A stretch of DNA of 64,000 bases from Cellulophaga sp. L1A9. Its GTDB lineage: Bacteria; Bacteroidota; Bacteroidia; Flavobacteriales; Flavobacteriaceae. The translations under genes were made by a program, and so were the position numbers. The notes below the pieces were generated by a model, which saw only the letters and a list, made by a program, of their open reading frames with translations, had not been told where the DNA came from and did not search any database. Each line of letters opens with the position of its first letter. The stretch's first letter is position 1. The stretch covers positions 4,278,001 through 4,342,000 of the forward strand of contig NZ_CP047027.1 of the NCBI RefSeq assembly GCF_009797025.1. The letters run 5' to 3'. This document shows positions 1 to 9,020 of this stretch, one piece after another.

Positions 1-37
1 AGGCCCTCATTTGTAAATTACAAATGAGGGCCTTTTT
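1..37 (+). terminator. Intrinsic terminator hairpin
   Basis: A near-perfect inverted repeat (arms 1-16 and 18-33; the usable stem is about 14 bp with a small loop) is followed by a run of T at 33-37. It ends a + strand transcript entering from the left. The convergent - strand gene that stops at 53 could use the same hairpin, but the bases left of the window are not visible. Confidence 0.8.
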
Positions 38-52
38 AGTAGACGTTTGAGT

Positions 53-1237
53 TTAATTAAATTGATGTCTTGTAATAATTCCTTTAAGATTAGCTTTTAA
101 ATCTTCTCCCGCATCATAAACCATTTGTTCATTAGTAGGGAAGGGTACTGCTGCTAAGCTTAACATAGAAATAAGATCATTGTCTAAAGCCAATTTATCT
201 CCACTATAATTTGCATAGTTGTGTTCAAAAAGAAACAGACTAGATAACGGGTAGGTGTTAATCTGTTGTTTTGTTTTTAAATCTAAAAAATTAACTTGAC
301 CAACTACTTGAGCCGATTTAGTTTGTGTAAACTGGTAAAAGTCACACTTTACAGTTTTAAATTTATCAATCTTAATTTTATTTCCCAAACTATCTTTTAC
401 TTGATTTCCACTACGATCTAAAGCATAGGTGTATCCATCAATAATCTGTTTTTCTTTACTTATTTGTTTTTCTTTAATTTGTTCTGGTGAAATAGAAATA
501 TTTTTAAAAACCACATCCATTTCATAATCATAATGTATACTATTTATAGCATTGGTATGGTATTCTGTCCATAAATTATTTAATCCGAACGTATTAAAGT
601 TTAGTAAATCTTCTTCCAGCCTGCTTGGGATAATTTGTTCTGTATCATTAAACAAACGAACTTGAACGTAATCTATTCCCTTTTGATGTGCTTGTTGAAT
701 TTTAAGATTAGTGTCTTTATATCCAGGATTCAGCTTCTCTAAATACAACAAATCATTGTATGCTGTTCTAAAATCATTTTTCGCTGTAGATTGCTCTAGA
801 AGCGATGATGCATTGGCATATACATAGTCTGACAACTGATTTCTAGTGCTAATTATTTTAGCATCATAATCGGTAAAAGAGAACTTAGCTTCACGATCTT
901 CCTCATAAATCATTAAGGGCAATAAAGGCTTAATGCGCTCTTCTATTTGTTTTAAGTTTACGTAGCCATTATAAATTTGTTCATAATTAGCTGCATTATT
1001 ACTTTTTTGAAGAAACGCAATTTGCTTTAGCTCTCTAGCGGTATTTTTCTTAAACGCCTCTTCTAATAATAAAACATAAGGCTGATTCCCTTTTTTGGTT
1101 TTATTATCCACTAAATTATTTAGTGCCTTATTAATTGCTGCATCATAATTTCCGGAATTTAAAGCCTCTTGTGTTTTTTTTACACCTCCACAGGATATAA
1201 AAAAAAGAATACTGGTTGCGAGTAAAATTTTTTTCAT
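53..1237 (-). CDS. Uncharacterised lipoprotein, 394 aa
   Basis: I do not recognise a named family. The N-terminus is a lipoprotein signal: basic start, hydrophobic stretch, lipobox FISC with the lipidated Cys at residue 16, so the mature protein should be membrane-anchored in the periplasm or at the surface. Residues about 20-60 (ALNSGNYDAAINKALNNL) and 155-190 look like TPR-type helical hairpins, followed by a long mixed domain with an FYQFT/VNFLDL region in the last third. It stands alone, with the terminator at 1-37 downstream and about 110 bp to the fahA stop upstream. The start is the only Met before the signal peptide. Function unknown. Confidence 0.8.
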   Translation of the reverse strand: MKKILLATSILFFISCGGVKKTQEALNSGNYDAAINKALNNLVDNKTKKGNQPYVLLLEEAFKKNTARELKQIAFLQKSNNAANYEQIYNGYVNLKQIEERIKPLLPLMIYEEDREAKFSFTDYDAKIISTRNQLSDYVYANASSLLEQSTAKNDFRTAYNDLLYLEKLNPGYKDTNLKIQQAHQKGIDYVQVRLFNDTEQIIPSRLEEDLLNFNTFGLNNLWTEYHTNAINSIHYDYEMDVVFKNISISPEQIKEKQISKEKQIIDGYTYALDRSGNQVKDSLGNKIKIDKFKTVKCDFYQFTQTKSAQVVGQVNFLDLKTKQQINTYPLSSLFLFEHNYANYSGDKLALDNDLISMLSLAAVPFPTNEQMVYDAGEDLKANLKGIITRHQFN

Positions 1238-1350
1238 AATATATTATTTATGGGTTTCTTGGAATTATTTCCAATAGCCGTGCCATAATTTAGTATGAAA
1301 ACGATAACGTTTCACTTCTAGTATATAAAAAGGCTTTTAACCCTATATGT

Positions 1351-2646
1351 TTACTGCTTTTTTTTAGGTTGATATACTGGTAATAATTTTGTAGACACCT
1401 CTCCAAAACCAATTCTTATACCCTCATTTTTACAGAACCCTTTAATCACTACCGTATCATTATCTTCTATAAACTTTCTTGTTGCCCCATCATTTAATTT
1501 CACTTCTTGCTTACCACCCCAGCTTAATTCTAGCATAGAACCGTAAGAATCTGGCGTTGGTCCAGATATGGTTCCACTACCCATTAAATCACCGCTGTTT
1601 ACATTACAGCCGTTAACGGTATGGTGCGCCAATTGTTGAGACATGGTCCAATACATGAATTTAAAATTAGATTTTGTCACTGTGGTCGCCGTGCTATTTT
1701 CAGGAACAATGTCTACTTCTAAATGAATATCATAGCTTTTATTACCATCTGCTTGTACCAAATAGGGTAGTGGCTTAGGTTCTTGGGCTGGGCTATCTAC
1801 TTTAAAAGGTTGTAAGGCATCCATCGTAACAATCCATGGTGATATTGAGGATGCAAAGTTTTTAGCTAAAAACGGACCTAAAGGAACATATTCCCATTTC
1901 TGAATATCTCTAGCACTCCAATCGTTAAATAAAACCATTCCGAAGATATAATCTTCTGCTTCATCAACAGGAATTGGTTCTCCTAAAACATTAGCATCCG
2001 TAGTAATGAAAGCCATTTCAAGCTCAAAATCTACTAATTTTGAAGGACCAAATACAGGCGTTTCTGCACCGGCAGGCATTGTTTGTCCCATTGGTCTTCT
2101 AACGGGTGTTCCACTAGTTACTATAGAAGAACTTCTTCCATGATAACCCACTGGAATATGAAGCCAGTTTGGTAATAACGCATTATTTGGATCTCTAAAC
2201 ATGGTACCCACATTGGTAGCGTGTTCCTTGCTAGAATAGAAATCTGTATAATCACCAATCTGTACCGGCAATTGCATTTCAATTTCCTCCATGGTAAAAA
2301 GAACTACTTTCTTGTGTTCTTCATTATCTCTTAAAGAGGCATTAGCTGTATCAAAAATATCCGAGATACGGTTCCGAACCAAGCGCCATGTTTTTTGCCC
2401 GTCAGAGATAAAATCATTTAACGTGTCTTGTAAAAAGATATCATCCGTTAAAGGAATATCTTTAAAATACCCTAATTGATGCAACGCTCCTAAATCTATA
2501 GCATGATTCCCTATACGAGTACCAATGGTTATTACATCATCTCTAGTCAAAAAGACACCAAAAGGAATATTTTGAATAGGGAAATCAGAGTTTGCGGGTA
2601 CAGGGATCCATGTTTTTTTATTTGGATCGTTTGTTTTTATAGGCAT
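1351..2646 (-). CDS. fahA: Fumarylacetoacetase
   Basis: Hydrolyses 4-fumarylacetoacetate to fumarate and acetoacetate, the last step of tyrosine/phenylalanine breakdown (cytosolic; EC 3.7.1.2). The 431-residue length fits the full-length family: an N-terminal SH3-like domain, then the FAH catalytic domain from about residue 125. Visible family motifs are GDYTDFYSSK (Asp132 aligns with a metal ligand, His142 with the catalytic His), VGYHGR at 166-171, the FELEMAF acidic pair (Glu208, Glu210) and NDWSARDIQ with Asp242. It is transcribed away from glyA across a short shared intergenic region that holds a promoter for each gene. Nothing is missing. Confidence 0.97.
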   Translation of the reverse strand: MPIKTNDPNKKTWIPVPANSDFPIQNIPFGVFLTRDDVITIGTRIGNHAIDLGALHQLGYFKDIPLTDDIFLQDTLNDFISDGQKTWRLVRNRISDIFDTANASLRDNEEHKKVVLFTMEEIEMQLPVQIGDYTDFYSSKEHATNVGTMFRDPNNALLPNWLHIPVGYHGRSSSIVTSGTPVRRPMGQTMPAGAETPVFGPSKLVDFELEMAFITTDANVLGEPIPVDEAEDYIFGMVLFNDWSARDIQKWEYVPLGPFLAKNFASSISPWIVTMDALQPFKVDSPAQEPKPLPYLVQADGNKSYDIHLEVDIVPENSTATTVTKSNFKFMYWTMSQQLAHHTVNGCNVNSGDLMGSGTISGPTPDSYGSMLELSWGGKQEVKLNDGATRKFIEDNDTVVIKGFCKNEGIRIGFGEVSTKLLPVYQPKKKQ

Positions 2647-2684
2647 ATCTAAATTGTTAATTACTGTTTAATAAGTTCTAGAAT

Positions 2685-2692
2685 CAAATATA
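2685..2692 (-). promoter_or_regulatory. -7 promoter box for fahA
   Basis: On the - strand this reads TATATTTG, an exact match to the Bacteroidota -7 consensus TAnnTTTG, about 40 nt upstream of the fahA ATG. No clear TTG -33 box sits at the usual 17-20 bp spacing, so confidence is moderate. Confidence 0.5.
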
Positions 2693-2724
2693 TTATTTTC
2701 TTCCAATTAACGATGGTCAATTCG

Positions 2725-2732
2725 TATTTTTG
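2725..2732 (+). promoter_or_regulatory. -7 promoter box for glyA
   Basis: TATTTTTG matches TAnnTTTG exactly. It predicts transcription starting near 2738-2740, which would exclude a start codon at 2730 and supports the ATG at 2760. Confidence 0.6.
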
Positions 2733-2759
2733 CAACTCAATTTAACAGTTTATTTTATT

Positions 2760-4037
2760 ATGCAACGCGACAATCAAATTTTTGAACTAATTGCTGAAGA
2801 GAAACAGCGCCAAATTAATGGAATAGAACTTATTGCTTCTGAGAACTTTGTAAGTGATCAAGTAATGGAAGCTGCAGGTTCTGTATTGACCAATAAATAT
2901 GCTGAAGGCTACCCAGGAAAACGTTATTATGGTGGTTGTGAGGTTGTAGATGTTGTGGAGCAAATTGCGATTGACAGAGCGAAACAATTATTTGGTGCAG
3001 AATATGCAAATGTGCAACCTCATTCTGGTTCACAAGCTAATGCTTCTGTATATCATGCTTGTTTAAAACCTGGAGATACTATTTTAGGATTTGATCTTTC
3101 TCACGGAGGACATTTAACTCACGGGTCTCCTGTAAATTTTTCAGGTAGAATATACAATCCTGTATTTTATGGTGTTGAAAAAGAAACTGGAGTTTTAAAT
3201 TATGATAAAATTCAGGAAATAGCAGAAAAAGAAAAACCAAAAATGATTATTGCTGGTGCTTCTGCATATTCTAGAGATATAGATTTTGAACGTTTTAGAG
3301 TAATTGCTGATAGTGTTGGAGCACTTTTATTAGCAGATATCTCTCATCCTTCTGGTTTAATTGCAAAGGGAATTTTAAACGATCCAATTCCTCATTGTCA
3401 TATTGTTACTACAACGACACATAAAACATTAAGAGGTCCAAGAGGTGGACTTATATTAATGGGGAAAGATTTTGATAATCCTTTCGGAATTAAATTAAAA
3501 AACGGTTCTCTTAGAAAAATGTCTGCTTTATTAGACTTAGCCGTATTCCCAGGAAATCAAGGTGGTCCTTTAGAGCACATTATTGCCGCTAAAGCAATTG
3601 CATTTGGAGAGGCTTTAACAGATGAATATCTTACTTATATTTTACAAGTAAAGAAAAATGCTGATGCTATGGCTAAAGCATTCGTTAAAAAAGGATATGA
3701 AATTATTTCTGGAGGAACGGATAATCATATGATGTTGATTGATTTAAGAAATAAAGATATCACCGGTAAAGACGCTGAGAATACGCTAGTTAAAGCTGAT
3801 ATTACAGCGAATAAAAACATGGTCCCTTTTGATGATAAATCACCATTTATTACTTCAGGTATTCGTTTTGGAACGGCTGCGATTACTACACGTGGCTTAA
3901 AAGAAGATGATATGTCTATTATTGTTGACTTTATAGATGAAGTATTAATGAATGCCGACAATGATGATGTTATCGACGAAGTTAGAACGAAAGTAAATGC
4001 ATTAATGGGCGATAGAAAACTTTTCTATGCTTGTTAA
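2760..4037 (+). CDS. glyA: Serine hydroxymethyltransferase
   Basis: PLP enzyme that interconverts serine plus tetrahydrofolate with glycine plus 5,10-methylene-THF, the main one-carbon source. With the start at 2760 ([10 protein letters not shown]) it is 425 aa, the normal bacterial length. A longer reading from 2730 begins inside the promoter box and is rejected. Motifs: [15 protein letters not shown] at about 45-59, HSGSQAN at 88-94, DISHPSGL at 193-200, and [14 protein letters not shown] with the PLP-binding Lys222. It is followed by a strong terminator, so it is monocistronic. Confidence 0.98.
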   Translation: MQRDNQIFELIAEEKQRQINGIELIASENFVSDQVMEAAGSVLTNKYAEGYPGKRYYGGCEVVDVVEQIAIDRAKQLFGAEYANVQPHSGSQANASVYHACLKPGDTILGFDLSHGGHLTHGSPVNFSGRIYNPVFYGVEKETGVLNYDKIQEIAEKEKPKMIIAGASAYSRDIDFERFRVIADSVGALLLADISHPSGLIAKGILNDPIPHCHIVTTTTHKTLRGPRGGLILMGKDFDNPFGIKLKNGSLRKMSALLDLAVFPGNQGGPLEHIIAAKAIAFGEALTDEYLTYILQVKKNADAMAKAFVKKGYEIISGGTDNHMMLIDLRNKDITGKDAENTLVKADITANKNMVPFDDKSPFITSGIRFGTAAITTRGLKEDDMSIIVDFIDEVLMNADNDDVIDEVRTKVNALMGDRKLFYAC

Positions 4038-4057
4038 GTCATAATCCTATTATATTC

Positions 4058-4092
4058 AAAAAGCCATTAAAAATTAATTTAATGGCTTTTCT
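4058..4092. terminator. Terminator after glyA
   Basis: The arms AAAAGCCATTAAA and TTTAATGGCTTTT pair around a short AT loop and are flanked by A and T runs, so it can work in both directions. It closes glyA and may also stop the - strand gene ending at 4190. Confidence 0.85.
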
Positions 4093-4189
4093 TTTAGGTT
4101 TCAAACTAAAAAACACTAGTCCCCGAAATCTCATTGCGATAAAATATACTACAGCGTATACTTTTACAACTTGACTTTAGCCCTAGGTA

Positions 4190-4855
4190 TTACTCTAACA
4201 TGGTTAATTTACCATATATAATTTCTTTTGATTGAGAGTCATATATCTCACTATCTACATTACTGTCAAAATATAAACCCCAAAAACCACCGTAGTTCTT
4301 TTGAGTTTTCTCAACCGTATTACTAGTTAATAACGTCTTATTTTTGAAAAAATTACTTTTCTCCAAAACTGGAATATGTATTTCATAAGGTTGTTGCGAT
4401 AATCCTTTGGTGAAATAGATATAGTTTTTATGCAATTCTAAAATAAGCTTGTCTAATTCCAATGAAATGCTATTTTCGAATACTCTATATATTATTATAG
4501 TACAGTCTTCAAAAATTAAGTTTAGTTCCTTGATATCAAAAGTATGACTAGACGAATTGCGTAATTTTTCAAGAGCCATTAAAAAGAAATGCCCCTCTGC
4601 ATTTTCAAGCATTAAGTCATGACCATCTAATTTACCTTCGGCCAGAATAGATAATCCTTGTTTAATCTTAAAATTAAAATTGATGTCTAAAACCAAATCA
4701 TTTTTAGTCGCAAAAGTATCAGCACTAACAATAGATACATTACAAAAAAAGTCTTTTTCAATGTTCAACATGAAAGCATCCAAACCAAGAATTTTAGTAT
4801 CCTCAGATCCGAAAGGCACTATTTTTTTTCGGGGTTTATTATTTTTAGACGACAT
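4190..4855 (-). CDS. Hypothetical protein, 221 aa
   Basis: No family recognised. There is no signal peptide or membrane segment, so it is probably cytosolic. The first 12 residues are strongly basic (SSKNNKPRKK), followed by a mixed alpha/beta sequence with a FKIKQGLSILAEGKLDGHDLMLENAEGHFF stretch (positions about 65-95) and several IIIY/LELD strands. It lies downstream of the LuxR-type regulator on the same strand, separated by 150 bp containing a hairpin repeat, so it may be a separate transcript. Function unknown. Confidence 0.7.
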   Translation of the reverse strand: MSSKNNKPRKKIVPFGSEDTKILGLDAFMLNIEKDFFCNVSIVSADTFATKNDLVLDINFNFKIKQGLSILAEGKLDGHDLMLENAEGHFFLMALEKLRNSSSHTFDIKELNLIFEDCTIIIYRVFENSISLELDKLILELHKNYIYFTKGLSQQPYEIHIPVLEKSNFFKNKTLLTSNTVEKTQKNYGGFWGLYFDSNVDSEIYDSQSKEIIYGKLTMLE

Positions 4856-4905
4856 TTTTCTCTTTATAAGCTATCTAACAAAATTAGTTTATACTTTGAA
4901 GCTTA

Positions 4906-4942
4906 GACTGCATGAAAACCTTTGACTTTCAAAGGTTTTCAT
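4906..4942. repeat. 37-bp hairpin repeat, copy 1
   Basis: A perfect 14-bp stem (4912-4925 pairs with 4929-4942) with a 3-nt loop. The same core, GCA(T/C)GAAAACCTTTGACTTTC, recurs at 8938-8975. Both copies sit between two - strand genes, upstream of the downstream gene's start. There is no long T run on the - strand, so it is not a textbook terminator. Confidence 0.75.
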
Positions 4943-5005
4943 TTAAAAGAAGTTAATTTGTTTATTATCAGTGTTTTATAATTTATATATTTTTATTTTC
5001 TGGGC

Positions 5006-5677
5006 TTAAATAAACCCTTTTTCTTTAGCGGATGCGATTAAGGCATTGTCATTTTCATTTTCTACACCAAAGATTTCTTTAATTTGGCGCTTTCTGTTTT
5101 CAATTGCACTTATAGAAAGAGGTATGTATTCAACCATATCCTTGGTACGTGTCCCTACAGATAAATAGTATAAAATTTTGATATCTGTATCGTCTAAAAA
5201 TATATTAGTAGACATTTTGTTGCGAATGGCAATTAGTGCTTTCTTAGTATAGTATGGCGGACTAGTAAGTACTGTTTCTACCATTTCTTTTAATACCACT
5301 TCATTAATTTCAGTCTTAACCATGTACCCTTCAGGATTTACAGTTCTTAAGATGCTATTAATCCTATAGTTATCACTAAAAGAAGAAAGGAATACAATCT
5401 TGGAAGAGGGGGTGATATGACGCGCGATTACCCCTAAATCTTGTCCCGTACTGGGTATCCCATCAACAACAGGGGAAAGTTGTATATCTAATAATATTAA
5501 ATCAAATAAGTCATTATTAGTAACTGAAACTTCTAATTTTTCTTTTCCTTCTTCAAAGGTAGTTGCCATGTCCATTTCCACAACAAAGTCATCAAAATTG
5601 GCATCTTCTAATATATATTTGTATCCAATCATCGTCATTTGATGATCGTCTACAGCTAGTATTTTTAAGGTCTTCAT
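5006..5677 (-). CDS. LuxR/NarL-type response regulator
   Basis: DNA-binding response regulator of 223 aa paired with the kinase ending at 5695 (17 bp upstream, same strand). Receiver domain, residues about 4-130: acidic pair Asp10/Asp11, phospho-acceptor Asp64 in LILLDIQL, Ser98/Ser99 in FLSSFSD and Lys121 in YMVKTE, so all switch residues are present. C-terminal HTH, residues about 155-220: FLDDTDIKILYYLSVG then LSISAIENRKRQI as the recognition region. Target genes cannot be told from the sequence. It is probably translated from the kinase mRNA. Confidence 0.93.
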   Translation of the reverse strand: MKTLKILAVDDHQMTMIGYKYILEDANFDDFVVEMDMATTFEEGKEKLEVSVTNNDLFDLILLDIQLSPVVDGIPSTGQDLGVIARHITPSSKIVFLSSFSDNYRINSILRTVNPEGYMVKTEINEVVLKEMVETVLTSPPYYTKKALIAIRNKMSTNIFLDDTDIKILYYLSVGTRTKDMVEYIPLSISAIENRKRQIKEIFGVENENDNALIASAKEKGFI

Positions 5678-5694
5678 TTTAGTACTAATTTTAG

Positions 5695-7788
5695 CTATGC
5701 AATTTTTTCAATTTCATTCTGAAACGGAATTTTAATAATCAGTTTAGTTCCTTTACCAATAACACTATCAACAATTAATGAACCGTTTAATTTTTTTAAT
5801 CGGGAAGAGATATTACGGAACCCTATTCCTTTTTTTGATTTTTTAGTATCAAACCCTTGTCCATTATCTTCTATAATAGCAATCAGATAATCATTTTCTA
5901 TATCAAAATTAACAAAAATTGTACTTGCTTCTGCATGTTTTATACAGTTTTGAATACTTTCTTGAACAATTCTGTAGAGATTAATTTTGAGCGTACTGTT
6001 TAAACTATCCCAATCTAAATCTGTATTAAAATTAAATGAATATTTTAGCGTCTCTGATCCTGCTTGAAATGTTTTTATCAAAGATTTTATAGCTTCCATG
6101 AAATTTTGCATTTTCTGGAAAGCGGCATCATTTAATTCGTGTGAAATACTTCTAATGTCTTCTGATAGCTCTGCGAGTTCTGTAATCATTTCTGCTCTTT
6201 GAGCAATAGATTTTTCATCTTGCCTCTTGTTTAATCCCAATAATACCAAACGTATCCCTAATATTTTATTTAAAAAACCATCATGTAACTCTTGTGAGAT
6301 ACGCTCTTGTTCCAATTTTTTACCCTCATCAAATTTGCTCTGTTGTACGAGTAAAAGATTAAAAATTTCGAGATTACTTTCTTGTTGTTGTTGTTTAAAG
6401 CGGAGATTATTATTTTTAATCCGTTGTATTACAATAATTAATATTGCTGCAATACCAATTAAACCTAATACCGCAAGTGCGCTCCATAAGCGTTTTTCTC
6501 GAGTCAATAGTTCATTTTGTTTCGCTAAAAGTTCATTGCGTTCTATAAATTCATCCGTTTGAAAACGTATCCGAGCAAATTTATCTCGTAGTTTTCGTTC
6601 ATCTTCTTGGAGCTTTTTATCAATTACAAAATATTCTTGTGCGTAGGTAGATGCATTTTTTTTATCTACTAATGTTAAGAAATTTAGCGTTCTAAGTAAG
6701 CTCTCAAAATTTTCTGACTTTTCAGATAACGCCAAGGCAGTTTTAGCCATTTTCACAGCTTTTATTGTATCTTTTATATATGCTAGATATTGTGCATAGT
6801 GACCTGTGGAAGTGGCTTCGCTAAAGGTATTATTGTATTCTCTGGTGATCTCTAGAGCTGCTAAATACTGAGGTTCTAAATCCTCTGTACTAAACTGCTT
6901 TTTCTTGGCATTGGCCAAATTAACCATGACTTTTGCTAAGAATTCAGGGTTTTTGGTTCTTAAATCTTTAAAATTAACTACTGTATTAAAACTATTTTCG
7001 GCTGCTCTATATTGGTGTAATAACATATTAGAGACACCGATATTATTAGTGATAAAAATTCGATTATACGATAAATCATTAGGCATGGAATCTAAATAAC
7101 TACTTGCTTTTTCATAAAACTGAACAGCCTTTTCTATGTCTCCTAATGAATGCGTTATTGACCCTAAGCTATTATAACTATTAGACATCCCCAAGTAATT
7201 CTTAGATTCTTTAAAAATTTCTAAAGCTTTAATCGTAGTTTGCTCAGCGCCTGCATAGTCCCCTAATTTTCGCTGAATACCGCTAATAGAATTAAATAGG
7301 AAAGCCATTTTCTTTTGATTATTCAGGTTTGAATATATCGTTAAGGCCTCATTATAATAATAGTATGTGCTGTCTATTAATTTGGTGTTATCTAAAAATA
7401 TACCCAAATCCCAATAGGCTTCTGCCATTGCCACAGAATCGATCTGTTTTTGAGCCAATAAAATCGTTTCTTTATTAATTGTTCTAAACAATACCGAATC
7501 TTTTAATTGGATAGAATTATAAGATAAGTTGGCTAGATGTTTTAATCTGATGGAATCTGTGCGTAGTAGGTTAACTTTATAAAAAGCTTCTTGAATTATT
7601 TTCTTTCTTTCTTCAAGATTAATGTTTGTATCTGCGCTATTTTTAACGAGGGTAGTTAAAGAATCTTGAACAATTTTAGAACTACTATTTTCTTGCGAGG
7701 AAGTACTATTTTGAGTGCAAGAAAAAAGAAGTATCGCTAAAAAGCTATAAATAGGTATCGAAAAGAGTATAAACTTGCCTGTTCGCAT
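5695..7788 (-). CDS. TPR sensor histidine kinase (HisKA_3 type)
   Basis: Membrane-anchored sensor kinase, 697 aa. The N-terminus is a lipoprotein-like signal with Cys24 in LLFSC. Residues about 60-400 form a series of TPR hairpins (for example the LGDYAGAEQTTIKALEIFKES and LGDIEKAVQFYEKASSYL units). One transmembrane helix follows at about 435-458, then a coiled linker, a HisKA_3 box with phospho-acceptor His502 (QELHDGFL) and a HATPase domain with N box near 614 and DNGQGFD near 641-646. This TPR-TM-HisKA_3 layout is a common Bacteroidota NarX/DesK-like kinase. It partners the regulator at 5006-5677. The signal sensed is unknown. Confidence 0.93.
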   Translation of the reverse strand: MRTGKFILFSIPIYSFLAILLFSCTQNSTSSQENSSSKIVQDSLTTLVKNSADTNINLEERKKIIQEAFYKVNLLRTDSIRLKHLANLSYNSIQLKDSVLFRTINKETILLAQKQIDSVAMAEAYWDLGIFLDNTKLIDSTYYYYNEALTIYSNLNNQKKMAFLFNSISGIQRKLGDYAGAEQTTIKALEIFKESKNYLGMSNSYNSLGSITHSLGDIEKAVQFYEKASSYLDSMPNDLSYNRIFITNNIGVSNMLLHQYRAAENSFNTVVNFKDLRTKNPEFLAKVMVNLANAKKKQFSTEDLEPQYLAALEITREYNNTFSEATSTGHYAQYLAYIKDTIKAVKMAKTALALSEKSENFESLLRTLNFLTLVDKKNASTYAQEYFVIDKKLQEDERKLRDKFARIRFQTDEFIERNELLAKQNELLTREKRLWSALAVLGLIGIAAILIIVIQRIKNNNLRFKQQQQESNLEIFNLLLVQQSKFDEGKKLEQERISQELHDGFLNKILGIRLVLLGLNKRQDEKSIAQRAEMITELAELSEDIRSISHELNDAAFQKMQNFMEAIKSLIKTFQAGSETLKYSFNFNTDLDWDSLNSTLKINLYRIVQESIQNCIKHAEASTIFVNFDIENDYLIAIIEDNGQGFDTKKSKKGIGFRNISSRLKKLNGSLIVDSVIGKGTKLIIKIPFQNEIEKIA

Positions 7789-7811
7789 TTAAATAATTGA
7801 ACGTACAAGAT

Positions 7812-7848
7812 AAAAAAAAGCTTTAAATAAACGATTTATTTAAAGCTT
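7812..7848 (-). terminator. Terminator of the small lipoprotein gene
   Basis: A 14-bp stem (7818-7831 with 7835-7848, loop CGA) followed on the - strand by eight T (A at 7812-7819). It lies 22 bp beyond the stop codon at 7871, so the small gene is its own transcript, separate from the kinase. Confidence 0.9.
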
Positions 7849-7870
7849 CTATTATAGGTAAAATCATAAC

Positions 7871-8023
7871 TTAATTTCCTTTTGTGGTTACATGACCACA
7901 ATCATCACAAGCAGTTGTGGTATTAACATACAACTGATCCTCTTCTTGACTTGCGTCTGAAGTACAAGAAAACATTCCTAAGCTTAAAACTACTACTGCG
8001 AATACTGCTGTTACTTTTTTCAT
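7871..8023 (-). CDS. 50-aa lipoprotein with a CDDC tail
   Basis: A complete small gene: ATG at 8023, stop at 7871, 50 codons. The peptide begins MKKVTAVFAVVVLSLGMFSC, a clear lipoprotein signal with Cys20 lipidated, leaving a mature part of about 30 residues ending TTTACDDCGHVTTKGN. The CxxC-G-H cluster near the end could bind a metal or form a disulfide; this is inference. It has its own strong terminator and is followed on the - strand by the kinase gene, so it may be a small envelope factor or ligand. No family recognised. Confidence 0.8.
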   Translation of the reverse strand: MKKVTAVFAVVVLSLGMFSCTSDASQEEDQLYVNTTTACDDCGHVTTKGN

Positions 8024-8160
8024 AATATCTTTGATTTAAATTGGTTACTTAATTTGAAATCAAAAGTATAGCGCAACTGTATTTTTTATAACATCCTAAA
8101 ATTTGTTGTAGTAAACCACTAGGTTCTGTGAGTATTTATCTGATATTTGTAAGAATTTAC

Positions 8161-8895
8161 TTAATTAAATGTGGTGATGGTGCTTTTGGTTAGTAATTTC
8201 TTCACTTCATCTATATTTATTTTATAGGATTTAGAGAATGGTAATGGCGTACTATGGTTTTTTATAGTGCAGGTAGACTTACCGTAATTAATCCTTGAGA
8301 TATATTCCGTGTTTAGGATATAACTTTGATGAATTCTAATAAAATTTTTAGGAAGTCTATCTTCAAAAGTTTTTAATGTTTTAAATGCACTTATCACAGT
8401 ACCATCTTTCATAAAAACATCTGTCGTATTATTATCGGCTTTTAAATAAAGAATTTCATTCGTATTAATATAACGGTAATCTTTATATGATTTTAAACAT
8501 AATGTAGTATTAGAATAAGGACCGATCAATTCTTTTTTTTGCAATTTTAAAACCGATTTTCGAATATCAAATTCATTTAATGGTTGCAACCAATAGTCAA
8601 AAAAACCATTTTTGATAGCCTCATAAGCATATTTTTTATCCTTTGAAACTCCGATAAATATAGGCATGTATTTTAAATACTGATGTAACTCTAGTACCAT
8701 CATAAAACACGTTTCTGCGTTTTCATTTAAGTTAAAAAAAACAATTTCCGGCAATTCTTTTAAGATGATATTCAACCCTTCTGAACAATTTTCAGCCACA
8801 CCAGCACAATTAAATTCTTTGAAGTTTACTAAGTGTGTTCTAAGGTTATGACTAAATGTACTGTCAGAATTTACAATAGCATAGTTGTATTCCAT
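8161..8895 (-). CDS. LytTR regulator with degenerate receiver
   Basis: 244 aa. A receiver-like domain (about 3-120) is fused to a LytTR DNA-binding domain (about 140-240: KADNNTTDVFMKDG, LPKNFIRIHQSYILN, PLPFSKSYK). The receiver lacks its phosphorylation chemistry: the position of the acceptor Asp in the usual VFLDI strand is Asn55 (IVFFNLN), and the conserved Lys before Pro (usual LLKP) is Gln104 (YWLQPL). The DNA-binding part looks intact. No LytS-type kinase is adjacent. It probably works as a phosphorylation-independent regulator, but the controlling signal is not visible. Confidence 0.88.
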   Translation of the reverse strand: MEYNYAIVNSDSTFSHNLRTHLVNFKEFNCAGVAENCSEGLNIILKELPEIVFFNLNENAETCFMMVLELHQYLKYMPIFIGVSKDKKYAYEAIKNGFFDYWLQPLNEFDIRKSVLKLQKKELIGPYSNTTLCLKSYKDYRYINTNEILYLKADNNTTDVFMKDGTVISAFKTLKTFEDRLPKNFIRIHQSYILNTEYISRINYGKSTCTIKNHSTPLPFSKSYKINIDEVKKLLTKSTITTFN

Positions 8896-8937
8896 GGAAT
8901 TATATTTGTTCGCAAATTACCATATGTTACGAACAAC

Positions 8938-8975
8938 GGACTGCACGAAAACCTTTGACTTTCAAGGGTTTTGGT
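8938..8975. repeat. 37-bp hairpin repeat, copy 2
   Basis: Imperfect copy of the element at 4906-4942. The left arm CGAAAACCTTTGA is conserved, and the right arm TCAAGGGTTTTGG pairs through G-U wobbles. It lies between the LytTR gene start and the stop of the next upstream gene, the same relative position as copy 1. Confidence 0.65.
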
Positions 8976-9020
8976 TTCGAAATGGCAAAAATAAATCATT
9001 TTTAATGGTGGTGTATCGTA

